38,808 nucleotides of DNA from CAMPJU01 sp046566095 (GTDB taxonomy: Bacteria; Pseudomonadota; Gammaproteobacteria; Xanthomonadales; Xanthomonadaceae): positions 1 through 38,808 of the forward strand of contig JBKHXI010000022.1 in assembly GCA_046566095.1 (NCBI GenBank). Reading direction: 5' to 3'. Below are positions 7,170 through 19,703 of this stretch, one piece after another. The stretch's first letter is position 1. Each line of letters opens with the position of its first letter. A program made the translations under genes and the position numbers. The notes beneath the pieces are model-generated. The model saw only the letters and a program-made list of their open reading frames with translations, made no database searches and was not told where the DNA came from.

Positions 7170-10100
7170 CTACTCCTGGCCGGCGGCGGCCATCTGCGCC
7201 AGGCGCCGCACCGCCACCGAGACGGTGGGGTAGTCCAGCGACTTCTGGCTGCGCAGGTCGGCGAGCATGGCCTGGGTGAAGCGCAGCGCGGGGTCGTCGC
7301 GCTCCAGCCATTCCGGCACGCGCCGGGCCGGCGGCGTCTTCGGGCAGGCGGCCAGCACCTGGCCGACCAGCGCGCACTGCTGCGCCCGCAGTTCGTCGCG
7401 CAGCACGCCGCGGGCATGGGCGTGCCAGCGGCCTTCGACCGGCAGCGCGTCGATCTGCTCGAGCAGCCAGGGCACGTGCATCGCGTCGCCGAAGGCGTAG
7501 TACACCTGCGCCACCTCGTCCGGCTTGAGCTTGCGCGCGATGCCGACCTCGACGATGTCGCAGCCGGCGTCCAGCATCGGCAGCCCGGCCAGCTGCGCGG
7601 CCAGCGCCGACGGCACCCCGCGCTCGCGCCAGCCGCGCAGCCGCCGTTCGTAGGCCGCGCGGTGGTTGCCGGACAGCACGCCCGGCAGGGCCTCGCGGAT
7701 CGCGCTCAGCCCAGGCGCGTAGCGCGCGACCGCCGGCGCGATCTCGGGCATGGCCCCGGGCCGCGACAGCAGCCAACGCGACATCGCGCGCAGCAGCACC
7801 CAGACCGTCTGCAGGGCGTCGATCTGCACCTCCTCGGGCAGCTTGCCGTCCAGGGCGTCGATCTGCGCCCACAGCGCGCGCGCGTCCAGCGCCTCGCGGG
7901 CGATGGTGTAGGCCTCGGCGATCTCGGCCGCGCTGCGCCCGGTGTCCTCGCTCATGCGCAGGGTGAAGGTCGCGCCCATGCGGTTGACCATCGAATTGGT
8001 CACCGCGCTGGCGATGATCTCGCGCTTGAGGCGGTGCTGCTCGGCGGCCTTGGCGTATTTCTTCTGCAGCGGTGCGGGGAAGTAGCGCACCAGTTCCTTG
8101 GACAGGTAAGGGTCCTCGGGCACGTGCGACTCGAGCAGCTGCTGGTACAGCACCAGCTTGGCATAGGACAGCAGGACCGCCAGTTCCGGGCGGGTCAGGC
8201 CCTGGCCGCGGGCCTTGCGCTCGGCGAGCTCGGCGTCGGAGGGCAGGAACTCCAGCTGGCGGTCGAGCAGGCCCTGCGACTCGAGCGTGCGGATGAAGTG
8301 CTGCTTGGAACCGAGCCGGGCCACGCTCATCCGCTCCATCAGGCTGATCGCCTGGTTCTGGCGGTAGTTGTCGTTGAGGACCAGCGACTCGACCTCGTCG
8401 GTCATCTCCGCCAGCAGCCTGTTGCGCGCCGCCAGCGTCAGCTTCTTCTGCTGCACCTGGGCGTTGAGCAGGATCTTGATGTTGACCTCATGGTCGGAGG
8501 TGTCCACGCCGGCCGAGTTGTCGATGAAGTCGGTGTTGAGCAGCACCCCGTGCTGCGCGGCCTCGATCCGGCCGAGCTGGGTCAGGCCGAGGTTGCCGCC
8601 CTCGCCCACCACCTTGCAGCGCAGCTCGCGGCCGTCGACGCGCAGGGCGTTGTTGGCGCGGTCGCCGACGTCGTCGTGGCTCTCCAGGCTGCACTTGACG
8701 TAGGTGCCGATGCCGCCGTTCCAGAGCAGGTCGACCGGCGCCTTGAGGATCGCCTTCATCAGCTCGGCCGGGCTCAGCGCGCTCACCGTCTCCTCCAGCC
8801 CCAGCGCGGTGCGGATCTCGGTATTGAGCGCGATCGACTTGGCCGAGCGCGGGAACACCCCGCCACCCTTGCTGATCAGCGCCTTGTCGTAGTCCTCCCA
8901 GCTCGACCGCGGCAGCTTGAACATGCGCTGGCGTTCCTTGAACGAGCGCGCCGCGTCCGGGTCCGGGTCGAGGAAGATGTGGCGGTGGTCGAAGGCGGCG
9001 ATGAGCCGGATGTGCCTGGACAGCAGCATGCCGTTGCCGAACACGTCGCCGGACATGTCGCCGATCCCGACGACGGTGAAGTCCTGCTTCTGGCAGTCGC
9101 GCCCCATCGCGCGGAAGTGGCGCTTGACCGACTCCCAGGCGCCCTTGGCGGTGATGCCCATGCCCTTGTGGTCGTAGCCGACCGAGCCGCCGGAGGCGAA
9201 GGCGTCGCCCATCCAGAAACCGTGTTCGGCGGCGATCTCGTTGGCGATGTCGGAGAAGGTCGCGGTGCCCTTGTCGGCGGCGACCACCAGGTAGGGGTCG
9301 TCGCCGTCGTGGCGGACCACGTCGCGCGGCGGCACCACCTCGCCGTCGACCAGGTTGTCGGTGATCTCCAGCAGGGCGTTGATGAAGGTGCGGTAGCAGG
9401 CGATGCCTTCGGCCAGGATCGCGTCGCGGTCGCCGGCCGGCAGGCGCTTGGCGAAGAAGCCGCCCTTGGCGCCGACCGGCACGATCACCGTGTTCTTGAC
9501 CATCTGCGCCTTGACCAGGCCCAGGACCTCGGTGCGGAAGTCCTCGCGCCGGTCCGACCAGCGCAGGCCGCCGCGCGCCACCGGCCCGAAGCGCAGGTGC
9601 ACGCCCTCCACGCGCGGGCCGTAGACGAAGATCTCGCGGTAGGGCCGCGGCCGCGGCAGGTCCGGCACTTGCCCGGAATCGAACTTGAACGCGATGTAGG
9701 GCCGCAGCGCGCCGTCCCGGTCGGCCTGGTAGTAGTTGGTGCGCACGGTGGCGTCGATCACGCCGATGTAGCTGCGCAGGATGCGGTCCTCGTCCAGGCT
9801 CGAGACGCGGTCGAGCAGGCCGAGCAGCGCCTGCCGGGTGACGCCCACCTGGCGCTCGCGTGCGCCGCCGCGGGCCTCGACCACCGGCGCCACCGCGGCC
9901 AGCAGGGCCTCGTCGCCATCCGCGATGGTCTCGAACTGGGCGCGCAGCCGCGCCTGGCCTTCGGCGATCTGGGCCCGGGTCTCCTGGCCGGTGCCCGGGT
10001 GGAAACGCGCCTCGAACAGCTCGACCATCAGCCGCGCCAGCAGCGGCGAGCGGGCGAAGGTCTCCTCGACGTAGCTCTGCGAGAACGGCACTCCGATCTG

Positions 10101-12113
10101 CTGCAGGTACTTGCTGTAGCCGCGCAGCATCGCCACCTGGCGCCAGCCCAGGCCGGCGGCCAGGATCAGCCGGTTGAAGCCGTCGCTCTCGGCCTCGCCG
10201 TTCCAGATACGGGCGAAGGCCTCGACGAACTGCGGCTCGTTCGCCTGCACGTCCAGCGGCACCCCGGCCGCGGACTCGACCCGGAAGTCCTGGATGAAGG
10301 CGGTGCCGTGGGCGCCCTCGACCCGGTGCGGGTACTCGGTCACCACCCGCAGGCCCATGTTCTCCATCATCGGCAGCACGTCCGACAGCGGCAGGCTGTG
10401 CCGCTGCCGGTACAGCTTGACCTGGTAGCGGGTGGTGCCGTCGGCGGCCGCCGGCGCGGCGGCGAAGGCGATGCGCAGGTCGGCCGGGCCCTCGAGCGCG
10501 TCCAGGTGGGCGACGTCGGCCGCGGCGCTGGCCGGGCTCGCCGCCTCGATGTAGCCGGCCGGCAGGGCGCGCCCGTAGCGGGTCGCCAGTTCCAGGCCGC
10601 GCTGTTCGCCGTAGCGCTCGACCAGGGCCTCGCGCAGGTCGTCCTGCCAGTTGCGGACGATCTGGGCGAGCTCGGCCTCCAGCGCCTGGTCGTCGACCTC
10701 GACCACCGTGCCGGGCGTGGGCCGCACGATCAGGTGCAGCTGCGCCAGCGGCGACTCGCCGACCTGGACCGTGGTGTCGATGTGCTCGCCGTGCAGGGCG
10801 CGCATCAGCATCGCCTCGATCCGGCGGCGCACGTCGGTGTTGAAGCGGTCGCGGGGGATGTAGGCCAGCACCGAGAAGAAGCGGCCGTAGCGGTCGCGGC
10901 GCAGGAACAGCCTACTGCGCACCCGCTCCTGCAGCCCGAGGATGCCCATGGCGGTGCGGTACAGCTCCTCCTCGTTGGACTGGAACAGCTCGTCGCGGGG
11001 CAGGGTCTCGAGGATGTGGCGCAGGGCCTTGCCGCTGTGGCCGACCGGCGCCAGCCCGGACTGGCGCATCACGTACTCGAAGCGGTCGCGCACCAGCGGG
11101 ATGTCCCAGGGCCTGCGGTTGTAGGCGCTGGAGGTATACAGGCCGAGGAAGCGCTGCTCGGCCACCGGCTTGCCGCGCTCGTCGAAGCGCAGGATGCCGA
11201 TGTAATCCATGTAGCCGGGCCGGTGCACGGTGGCGCGGGCATTGGTCTTGGTCAGGATCAGCGCGTCGACCGAACCGGAGTGCTCCATGTAGTGCGCCGC
11301 CAGCGACTTCAGCGGGCGCGGGCGCCCGGAATCCTGCCCGCGCAGCAGGCCCAGGCCGGTGTCGGTGTCCGCCTCCAGCACCTCCTCCCCGCGCCGCCGC
11401 ACGACCCGGTACTCGCGGTAGCCGAGGAAGGTGAAGTGGTCGGCGGCGGCCCAGTGCAGGAACTCCTGGGCCTCGCGGCGCCCGGCCTCGGAGACCGGCA
11501 TCCTGCGCTCGGCCAGCTCGTCGGCGATCTCCAGCATCTTCTCGCGCATCGCCGCCCAGTCGCGCACGATCGCGCGCACGTCGGCCAGCACCTCCTGGAT
11601 CCGCGCCTCGATCTGCGGCATCGCCTCCGGGCTCTGGCGGTCGATCTCCAGGTGCATCAGCGACTCGCCGTCGCCCTCGCCCACCCGCAGCAGCTTTCCG
11701 GCGCGGTCGCGCACCATCGGCACCACCGGGTGGCCGAGCACGTGCACGCCGATCCCGCGCTCGGACAGGGCCATGGTCACCGAGTCGACCAGGAACGGCA
11801 TGTCCTCGTTGACCACCTGCAGCACCGTGTGCGGCGATTCCCAGCCGTGCTTCGGCCCGGTGTTGAACATGCGCACGTTGGCCGTGCCGGGCTTGCGCCT
11901 GCCCGCGAAGTCGAGGAAGTCGGCGGCCAGCGCCGCCCAGCCCTCGGGCGGGTGCAGCGCGTACTCGCCCTCGGTCATGCGCTCGTAGAAGGCGGCGGCG
12001 AAGGCGATCGCCTCCTCGTGGCGCGCCTTCGGCAACCGCTTGCGCAGCGCCGCGAAGATCGGTTCCAGGGAAACGCTGTCGGTGCGCGCGACGGTCGGCT
12101 TGGCGCTGGTCAT
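7170..12113 (-). CDS. gdhB: NAD-specific glutamate dehydrogenase, 180-kDa class
   Basis: Oxidative deamination of L-glutamate to 2-oxoglutarate and ammonium with NAD+, normally a catabolic direction feeding the TCA cycle. The 1647 residues match the large L-GDH-180 class, which has long regulatory N- and C-terminal regions around a GDH core. Core motifs include VPVGAKGGFFAKRLP near residue 880, VGIGDMSGDVFGNGML near 1020 and LLWNGGIGTYVK near 1130. The N-terminal segment VLQVVNEDMPFLVDSVTMAL is typical of this class. ATG 12113 is the first start that gives the family N-terminus, though no strong ribosome-binding site precedes it. The gene is intact, without frameshift. In characterised relatives the flanking regions mediate allosteric control; which effectors act here is unknown. 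nadK follows 52 bp downstream. Confidence 0.95.
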   Translation of the reverse strand: MTSAKPTVARTDSVSLEPIFAALRKRLPKARHEEAIAFAAAFYERMTEGEYALHPPEGWAALAADFLDFAGRRKPGTANVRMFNTGPKHGWESPHTVLQVVNEDMPFLVDSVTMALSERGIGVHVLGHPVVPMVRDRAGKLLRVGEGDGESLMHLEIDRQSPEAMPQIEARIQEVLADVRAIVRDWAAMREKMLEIADELAERRMPVSEAGRREAQEFLHWAAADHFTFLGYREYRVVRRRGEEVLEADTDTGLGLLRGQDSGRPRPLKSLAAHYMEHSGSVDALILTKTNARATVHRPGYMDYIGILRFDERGKPVAEQRFLGLYTSSAYNRRPWDIPLVRDRFEYVMRQSGLAPVGHSGKALRHILETLPRDELFQSNEEELYRTAMGILGLQERVRSRLFLRRDRYGRFFSVLAYIPRDRFNTDVRRRIEAMLMRALHGEHIDTTVQVGESPLAQLHLIVRPTPGTVVEVDDQALEAELAQIVRNWQDDLREALVERYGEQRGLELATRYGRALPAGYIEAASPASAAADVAHLDALEGPADLRIAFAAAPAAADGTTRYQVKLYRQRHSLPLSDVLPMMENMGLRVVTEYPHRVEGAHGTAFIQDFRVESAAGVPLDVQANEPQFVEAFARIWNGEAESDGFNRLILAAGLGWRQVAMLRGYSKYLQQIGVPFSQSYVEETFARSPLLARLMVELFEARFHPGTGQETRAQIAEGQARLRAQFETIADGDEALLAAVAPVVEARGGARERQVGVTRQALLGLLDRVSSLDEDRILRSYIGVIDATVRTNYYQADRDGALRPYIAFKFDSGQVPDLPRPRPYREIFVYGPRVEGVHLRFGPVARGGLRWSDRREDFRTEVLGLVKAQMVKNTVIVPVGAKGGFFAKRLPAGDRDAILAEGIACYRTFINALLEITDNLVDGEVVPPRDVVRHDGDDPYLVVAADKGTATFSDIANEIAAEHGFWMGDAFASGGSVGYDHKGMGITAKGAWESVKRHFRAMGRDCQKQDFTVVGIGDMSGDVFGNGMLLSRHIRLIAAFDHRHIFLDPDPDAARSFKERQRMFKLPRSSWEDYDKALISKGGGVFPRSAKSIALNTEIRTALGLEETVSALSPAELMKAILKAPVDLLWNGGIGTYVKCSLESHDDVGDRANNALRVDGRELRCKVVGEGGNLGLTQLGRIEAAQHGVLLNTDFIDNSAGVDTSDHEVNIKILLNAQVQQKKLTLAARNRLLAEMTDEVESLVLNDNYRQNQAISLMERMSVARLGSKQHFIRTLESQGLLDRQLEFLPSDAELAERKARGQGLTRPELAVLLSYAKLVLYQQLLESHVPEDPYLSKELVRYFPAPLQKKYAKAAEQHRLKREIIASAVTNSMVNRMGATFTLRMSEDTGRSAAEIAEAYTIAREALDARALWAQIDALDGKLPEEVQIDALQTVWVLLRAMSRWLLSRPGAMPEIAPAVARYAPGLSAIREALPGVLSGNHRAAYERRLRGWRERGVPSALAAQLAGLPMLDAGCDIVEVGIARKLKPDEVAQVYYAFGDAMHVPWLLEQIDALPVEGRWHAHARGVLRDELRAQQCALVGQVLAACPKTPPARRVPEWLERDDPALRFTQAMLADLRSQKSLDYPTVSVAVRRLAQMAAAGQE

Positions 12114-12192
12114 GGCGTGGTCTTTCGTGGATCGTGGGGGCGCCGCCCGGCCGGTTGGCGCGGGCGGCGGGATCGGACTCCGGGGCCGCGGC

Positions 12193-13341
<1,149 letters not shown>

Positions 13342-13374
13342 GTCGCGCACCCCGGAACGGACCAGAAGGCGGGA

Positions 13375-13380
13375 ATTGTA
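13375..13380 (-). promoter_or_regulatory. -10 box for acyl-CoA dehydrogenase
   Basis: The minus strand reads TACAAT here, five of six matches to TATAAT, in an otherwise GC-only stretch. No good -35 is visible. A start site about 7 bp downstream would give a leader of roughly 27 nt before GTG 13341. Confidence 0.45.
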
Positions 13381-13421
13381 GCCGCCGCGGTCCTGCGCCC
13401 GCACCCGCGCGGCCGGCCGGC

Positions 13422-13467
13422 TTGACCGGCCCGGGCCATCGGCGGACACTTATCGCGTCATCGCGAT
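13422..13467 (+). promoter_or_regulatory. Promoter and candidate operator of arsR-metH
   Basis: TTGACC at 13422-13427 is a good -35 box; a weak -10 (GACACT, 13445-13450) follows after 17 bp. Immediately downstream lies a perfect dyad ATCGCG-TCAT-CGCGAT at 13452-13467, where a repressor would block initiation. ATCGCG is a common word in this genome, which weakens the case. An AT-rich patch (AAAGATATTTA) follows, just before the ATG at 13480, and is an alternative site. Confidence 0.4.
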
Positions 13468-13479
13468 GGAAAGATATTT

Positions 13480-14409
13480 ATGGACCTCGAAGGCTGGTCG
13501 AGCCGCCTGAAGGTGTTCGCCGATGCCACCCGGGTGCGGCTGCTGGCGCTGCTCGAGCGCGAGGAGCTGACCGTGGCCGAGCTGTCGGCGATCACCCGGC
13601 TGGCGCAGCCGCGGGTGTCGACCCACCTGGCCCGGCTCAAGGAGGCGGGGCTGGTGCGCGACCGCCGCGCCGGCGTCTCGGCCTACTACCGCTTCGACGA
13701 GGCGGCGCTCGACCCGGCGCAGCGCGCGCTGTGGCGGTCGATCGGCGCCGGCAGCGACGACCCGCTGCTGCGCCAGGACGCCGAGCGCGTACCGGCGGTG
13801 CTGGCCACCCGCGCCGCCGACCAGAACTGGGCCGATTCGGTGGCCGGCGACATGGAACGGCACTACTCCCCGGGGCGCACCTGGGAGGCGCTGGCGCGCT
13901 CGGCGCTGCCGCTGCTGGAGCCTGGCGACCTGCTCGACATCGCCTCGGGCGACGGCGTGCTGGCCGAACTGCTGGCGCCGCATGCGCGCCGCTACGTCTG
14001 CGTGGACGCCAGTCCGCGGGTGGTGGCGGCGGCCAGCGAGCGCCTGCGCCGCTTCGACAACGTCGAGGTCCTGGAAGGCGACATGCACGCCCTGCCGCTG
14101 CCCGACGCCAGCTTCGACCTGGTGGTGCTGATGCACGCCCTGACCTATGCCGCCCGGCCGGCGCAGGCGGTGGCCGAGGCCGCGCGGGTGCTGCGCCCCG
14201 GCGGCCGTCTGCTGCTGTCGAGCCTGGCCCGGCACGAACACCGCGCCGTGGTCGAGGCCTACGGGCACGTCAACCTGGGTTTCGCCGAGAAGGACCTGCG
14301 CCGCTTCATCGAGCGCGCCGGCCTGCGGGTCGCCTCCAGCGAAACCGTCACCCGCGAGAAGCGGCCGCCGCATTTCGAGGTCGTCTCGCTGATCGGGGTC
14401 CGGCCATGA
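13480..14409 (+). CDS. ArsR-family regulator fused to SAM-dependent methyltransferase
   Basis: A 309-residue two-domain protein. Residues 1-90 form an ArsR winged helix: VFADATRVRLLALLEREELTVAEL is the helix leading to the DNA-reading segment LAQPRVSTHLARLKEAGL. No cysteine-based metal site is visible in this domain. Residues 110-305 form a class I methyltransferase fold: motif I is LLDIASGDGVLAEL near residue 149, followed by VCVDASPR and FDLVVLMHALTYA. The ATG of the homocysteine-methyltransferase gene overlaps its stop as ATGA, so the two are translationally coupled. Members of this architecture next to methionine-cycle genes are thought to sense SAM or SAH (the SahR concept); that role here is inferred from context. 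True methyltransferase activity is possible but may have been replaced by ligand sensing. Confidence 0.85.
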   Translation: MDLEGWSSRLKVFADATRVRLLALLEREELTVAELSAITRLAQPRVSTHLARLKEAGLVRDRRAGVSAYYRFDEAALDPAQRALWRSIGAGSDDPLLRQDAERVPAVLATRAADQNWADSVAGDMERHYSPGRTWEALARSALPLLEPGDLLDIASGDGVLAELLAPHARRYVCVDASPRVVAAASERLRRFDNVEVLEGDMHALPLPDASFDLVVLMHALTYAARPAQAVAEAARVLRPGGRLLLSSLARHEHRAVVEAYGHVNLGFAEKDLRRFIERAGLRVASSETVTREKRPPHFEVVSLIGVRP

Positions 14410-15494
14410 ACGCCGCCGCGCCGTTCCCCGAAGCCCTGCCCTGGCGCGACCCGGCGCGCGTCGCCCGTCTGCACCAGGCGCTGGCCGCGCGGATCCTGGT
14501 GATCGACGGCGCCATGGGCACCATGATCCAGCGCCATGCGCTGACCGAGGCCGACTACCGCGGGGAACGCTTCGCCGACGGCTTCGACCGCACCCACGGC
14601 GGCGCAGCGCACGACCAGCGCGGCAACAACGACCTGCTGAGCCTGACCCGGCCCGACCTGATCGGCGCCATCCACGCCGAATACCTGGCGGCAGGCGCCG
14701 ACCTGGTCGAGACCAACACCTTCAATTCCACCGCCATCGCGCTGGCCGACTACGGCCTGTCGCACCTGGCCCGCGAACTCAACCGCGAGGGCGCGCGGCT
14801 GGCGCGCGCGGCCTGCGACGCGGCCGAGGCCGCCGAACCGTCGCGCCCCCGGTTCGTCATCGGCGTGCTCGGCCCGACCAACCGCACCGCCTCGATCAGT
14901 CCCGACGTCAACCGCCCGGGTTTCCGCGCGGTCGACTTCGACGCGCTGGCCGCGGCCTACCGCGACGCCGCCGCCGGGCTGATCGAGGGCGGCGCCGACC
15001 TGCTCATGGTCGAGACCGTGTTCGACACGCTCAACGCCAAGGCGGCGCTGTTCGCGATCGACGACGCCTTCGCCGCGGCCGGCGCGCGCCTGCCGGTGAT
15101 GGTCTCGGGCACGATCACCGACGCCTCCGGCCGCACCCTGTCCGGGCAGACCGCCGAGGCCTTCTGGTATTCGCTGCGCCATGCCGCGCCGCTGGCGATC
15201 GGGCTGAACTGCGCGCTCGGCGCCCGCGACCTGCGCCCGCACGTGGACGCCCTGTCGCAGGTCGCCGACGCCCATCTGAGCTGCCATCCCAACGCCGGCC
15301 TGCCCAACGCCTTCGGCGGCTACGACGAAACCCCGGAGGACATGGCCGCCATGCTGCGCGAATTCGCCGAGGCCGGCCTGCTCAACCTGGTCGGCGGCTG
15401 CTGCGGCACCGCCCCGGAGCACATCGCCGCGATCGCCGCTGCCGTGCACGGCGTGGCGCCGCGCAGGCTCCCGGCCCTGGAAGCGGCGGCGTGA
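14406..15494 (+). CDS. metH: Methionine synthase part 1, homocysteine-binding domain
   Basis: The homocysteine S-methyltransferase module of cobalamin-dependent methionine synthase, encoded as its own 362-residue protein. The N-terminus ILVIDGAMGTMIQRH and the block ETNTFNSTAIALADYGL match the MetH first barrel. The three zinc-ligand cysteines are present: C269 in GLNCALGA and C332-C333 in VGGCCGTAPEH. It ends after this domain with a normal stop. The start ATG overlaps the stop of the upstream regulator. The partner gene at 15682 supplies the folate, B12 and reactivation modules, so the enzyme must assemble from two polypeptides. This split is known in Xanthomonas relatives and is not a frameshift, because 187 bp with an inverted repeat separate the two frames. 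Confidence 0.93.
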   Translation: MNAAAPFPEALPWRDPARVARLHQALAARILVIDGAMGTMIQRHALTEADYRGERFADGFDRTHGGAAHDQRGNNDLLSLTRPDLIGAIHAEYLAAGADLVETNTFNSTAIALADYGLSHLARELNREGARLARAACDAAEAAEPSRPRFVIGVLGPTNRTASISPDVNRPGFRAVDFDALAAAYRDAAAGLIEGGADLLMVETVFDTLNAKAALFAIDDAFAAAGARLPVMVSGTITDASGRTLSGQTAEAFWYSLRHAAPLAIGLNCALGARDLRPHVDALSQVADAHLSCHPNAGLPNAFGGYDETPEDMAAMLREFAEAGLLNLVGGCCGTAPEHIAAIAAAVHGVAPRRLPALEAAA

Positions 15495-15519
15495 TGCGCC
15501 CGCCTCCCGCCATCCCTCC

Positions 15520-15645
15520 GTTCGCCCTGAGCGTAGGCCGCGCAGCGGCCGGAGTCGAAGGGAGCGCGGTGTTCCCGAGTATCAGCACCTCGATGGATGG
15601 CAGCCCTTCGACTCCGGCACTGCGCGCCTGCACTCAGGGCGAACG
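15520..15645. repeat. Nested inverted repeat between the two metH genes
   Basis: Two perfect arm pairs are nested: CGTTCGCCCTGAG (15520-15532) with CTCAGGGCGAACG (15633-15645), and CCGGAGTCGAAGGG (15549-15562) with CCCTTCGACTCCGG (15604-15617). The element fills most of the 187-bp gap. Elements of this TTCGCCCTGAG...TCGAAGG type occur between genes in Xanthomonadaceae genomes. It could fold as a long hairpin in the metH message. Confidence 0.88.
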
Positions 15646-15681
15646 GGGCGCGCGTTCGCCAGCTTCGCCGGTTCGCGTCGC

Positions 15682-18372
<2,691 letters not shown>

Positions 18373-18395
18373 CCGGCTTCGCAAGGCGCCGCGCG

Positions 18396-18717
18396 ATCGC
18401 GGGCAAGGCCCGCTCCTACGAAGCGGCGCGGGCCGAACGATGCGGTGCACACGCGAACCGGCGCCCGGACCCGTAGGAGCGCCCCTTGGGCGCGATCCCC
18501 ACGCAGGCTCCGGAAGCCCCCGCCCCGATCGCGGGCAAGGCCCGCTCCTGCGAAGCGGCGCGGGCCGAACGGTGCGGTGCACACGCGAACCGGCGCCCGG
18601 ACCCGTAGGAGCGCCCCTTGGGCGCGATCCCCACGCAGGCTCCGGAAACCCCCGCCCCGATCGCGGGCAAGGCCCGCTCCTACGAAGGCGCCGATCGCGG
18701 GCAAGGCCCGCTCGTAC
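18396..18717. repeat. REP-like hairpin block 3 with 132-bp tandem duplication
   Basis: The 384-bp gap between convergent metH part 2 and the DUF2058 gene holds no gene. Six hairpin units occur: core A on the minus strand at 18396-18419, 18528-18551, 18660-18683 and 18694-18717, and core B on the plus strand at 18473-18496 and 18605-18628. The first five lie in a 132-bp tandem repeat of about 2.2 copies (equivalent positions 18396, 18528 and 18660), with only a few substitutions, indicating a recent duplication. Confidence 0.92.
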
Positions 18718-18756
18718 GCGGCGGCGACAGGCGCCCGGGGGCGCCGGCGCTTGCCG

Positions 18757-19392
18757 CTACCACACCAGGTCGTCGGGCACCTGGTAGCGGGGGTCGGCGT
18801 AGGGGTCGTCCGCGGCGGGCGCCTGCGGATCCACGCGCAGCGCGACCGCCGGCGCGAACACCCGTTCGGCCTCGTCCAGGGTCGCCGCGTCGACCAGCAG
18901 GTAGCGGCCGTCGAGCTGCACCACGCCCAGCTCCCCGGCATTGAGCGCGCGCAGCTGCGCGGCGGTGACGTGGATGCGCTTGATCTTGCCGCCGTATTCG
19001 AAATGCCGGGCGATGTCCGCGTCCGGATCGTTGCAGGCACGCCCCTGCAGCAGCGCCGCCAGCCGGGCGCGCGCCTCGCGCCGCTGCCGGGCCTGTTCCT
19101 GGCGCGCGCGTTCGGCCTCGAGCCGTTCCTGCTTCTCGCGCTGGGCGCGCAGGGCATAGGCCTTGCCGAGATCGATCTCGGCGCCCGATTGCGGCGCGCC
19201 GCGGCGGGCGGATCCCGCGGAGCGGCCGCGCCGCGCCGCCGCCGCATCGCCGGCGCCGCTGCCGCGCTTGTCCTCGTTGCCGGCCCCGCCGCCCACCTGC
19301 GCGCCCGGGCGTCCGCCGGGCTTGTTGCGCGGCGCGGGCTTGGCGGGCCGGAAACCCAGGCCCAGCAGCTGGTCGCGGAGGGAATCGCTCAT
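18757..19392 (-). CDS. DUF2058 family protein (YaiL-like)
   Basis: A 211-residue cytoplasmic protein of the DUF2058 family, which includes E. coli YaiL and has been listed as nucleoid- or polynucleotide-associated without a defined activity. The N-terminus SLRDQLLGLGF and the central charged helix KAYALRAQREKQERLEAERARQ (about residues 75-110, likely coiled coil) are typical. The C-terminal segment HFEYGGKIKRIHVTAAQLRAL...YLLVDAATLDEA is the conserved globular part. Between residues 15 and 70 lies a low-complexity Gly/Arg/Pro-rich linker. ATG 19392 gives the family start. It follows slyX on the same strand by 74 bp. Confidence 0.88.
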   Translation of the reverse strand: MSDSLRDQLLGLGFRPAKPAPRNKPGGRPGAQVGGGAGNEDKRGSGAGDAAAARRGRSAGSARRGAPQSGAEIDLGKAYALRAQREKQERLEAERARQEQARQRREARARLAALLQGRACNDPDADIARHFEYGGKIKRIHVTAAQLRALNAGELGVVQLDGRYLLVDAATLDEAERVFAPAVALRVDPQAPAADDPYADPRYQVPDDLVW

Positions 19393-19466
19393 GTCGCCTG
19401 TCGTCGCCGTGGCCGGATGCGGAAGGATGCCGGATCGCGGGCGCGGGTGCAGCCCCGCCCGGCCGC

Positions 19467-19703
19467 TCAGTAGTGCGGCGGCGGCGGTTCCTGCGCGGAA
19501 TCGCCGGTCAGCGGATCGCCGGCCAGCGCGGCGCGCATCTGCCGCAGCTCCTGCAGCACCCGCAGCAGGGTCAGCGCGTTGCGCGCTTCCTCGGCGCGCG
19601 CGGCCGCCAGCGCATCGCTCAACTCGCCCAGGGCGTGCTCCTGGAAGGCCAGCCTGCTCTCCAGTTCCGCCAGCCGCGCCCGCAGCTCCCCTTCGTCGCT
19701 CAT
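19467..19703 (-). CDS. slyX: SlyX family protein
   Basis: A 78-residue coiled-coil protein of the SlyX family, of unknown role. The heptad-rich segment LRARLAELESRLAFQEHALG matches the family core, and the C-terminus ends in the usual acidic/proline tail with PPPPHY. Its ATG overlaps the stop of the UDP-glucose dehydrogenase gene by 4 bp (TCAT on the plus strand), indicating translational coupling. In E. coli slyX is beside fkpA; here two FKBP genes lie just upstream with one gene in between. Confidence 0.9.
   Translation of the reverse strand: MSDEGELRARLAELESRLAFQEHALGELSDALAAARAEEARNALTLLRVLQELRQMRAALAGDPLTGDSAQEPPPPHY

Noticed and set aside
13342..13479. SAM, SAH or cobalamin riboswitch upstream of the metH genes
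   Set aside because: The region is short and shows no recognisable conserved core of these riboswitches; a protein regulator is encoded instead.
18396..18717. Regularly spaced repeats that could suggest a CRISPR array
   Set aside because: Units alternate in direction and type, the spacers are themselves duplicated, and no cas gene is present. It is a REP-like block with a tandem duplication.
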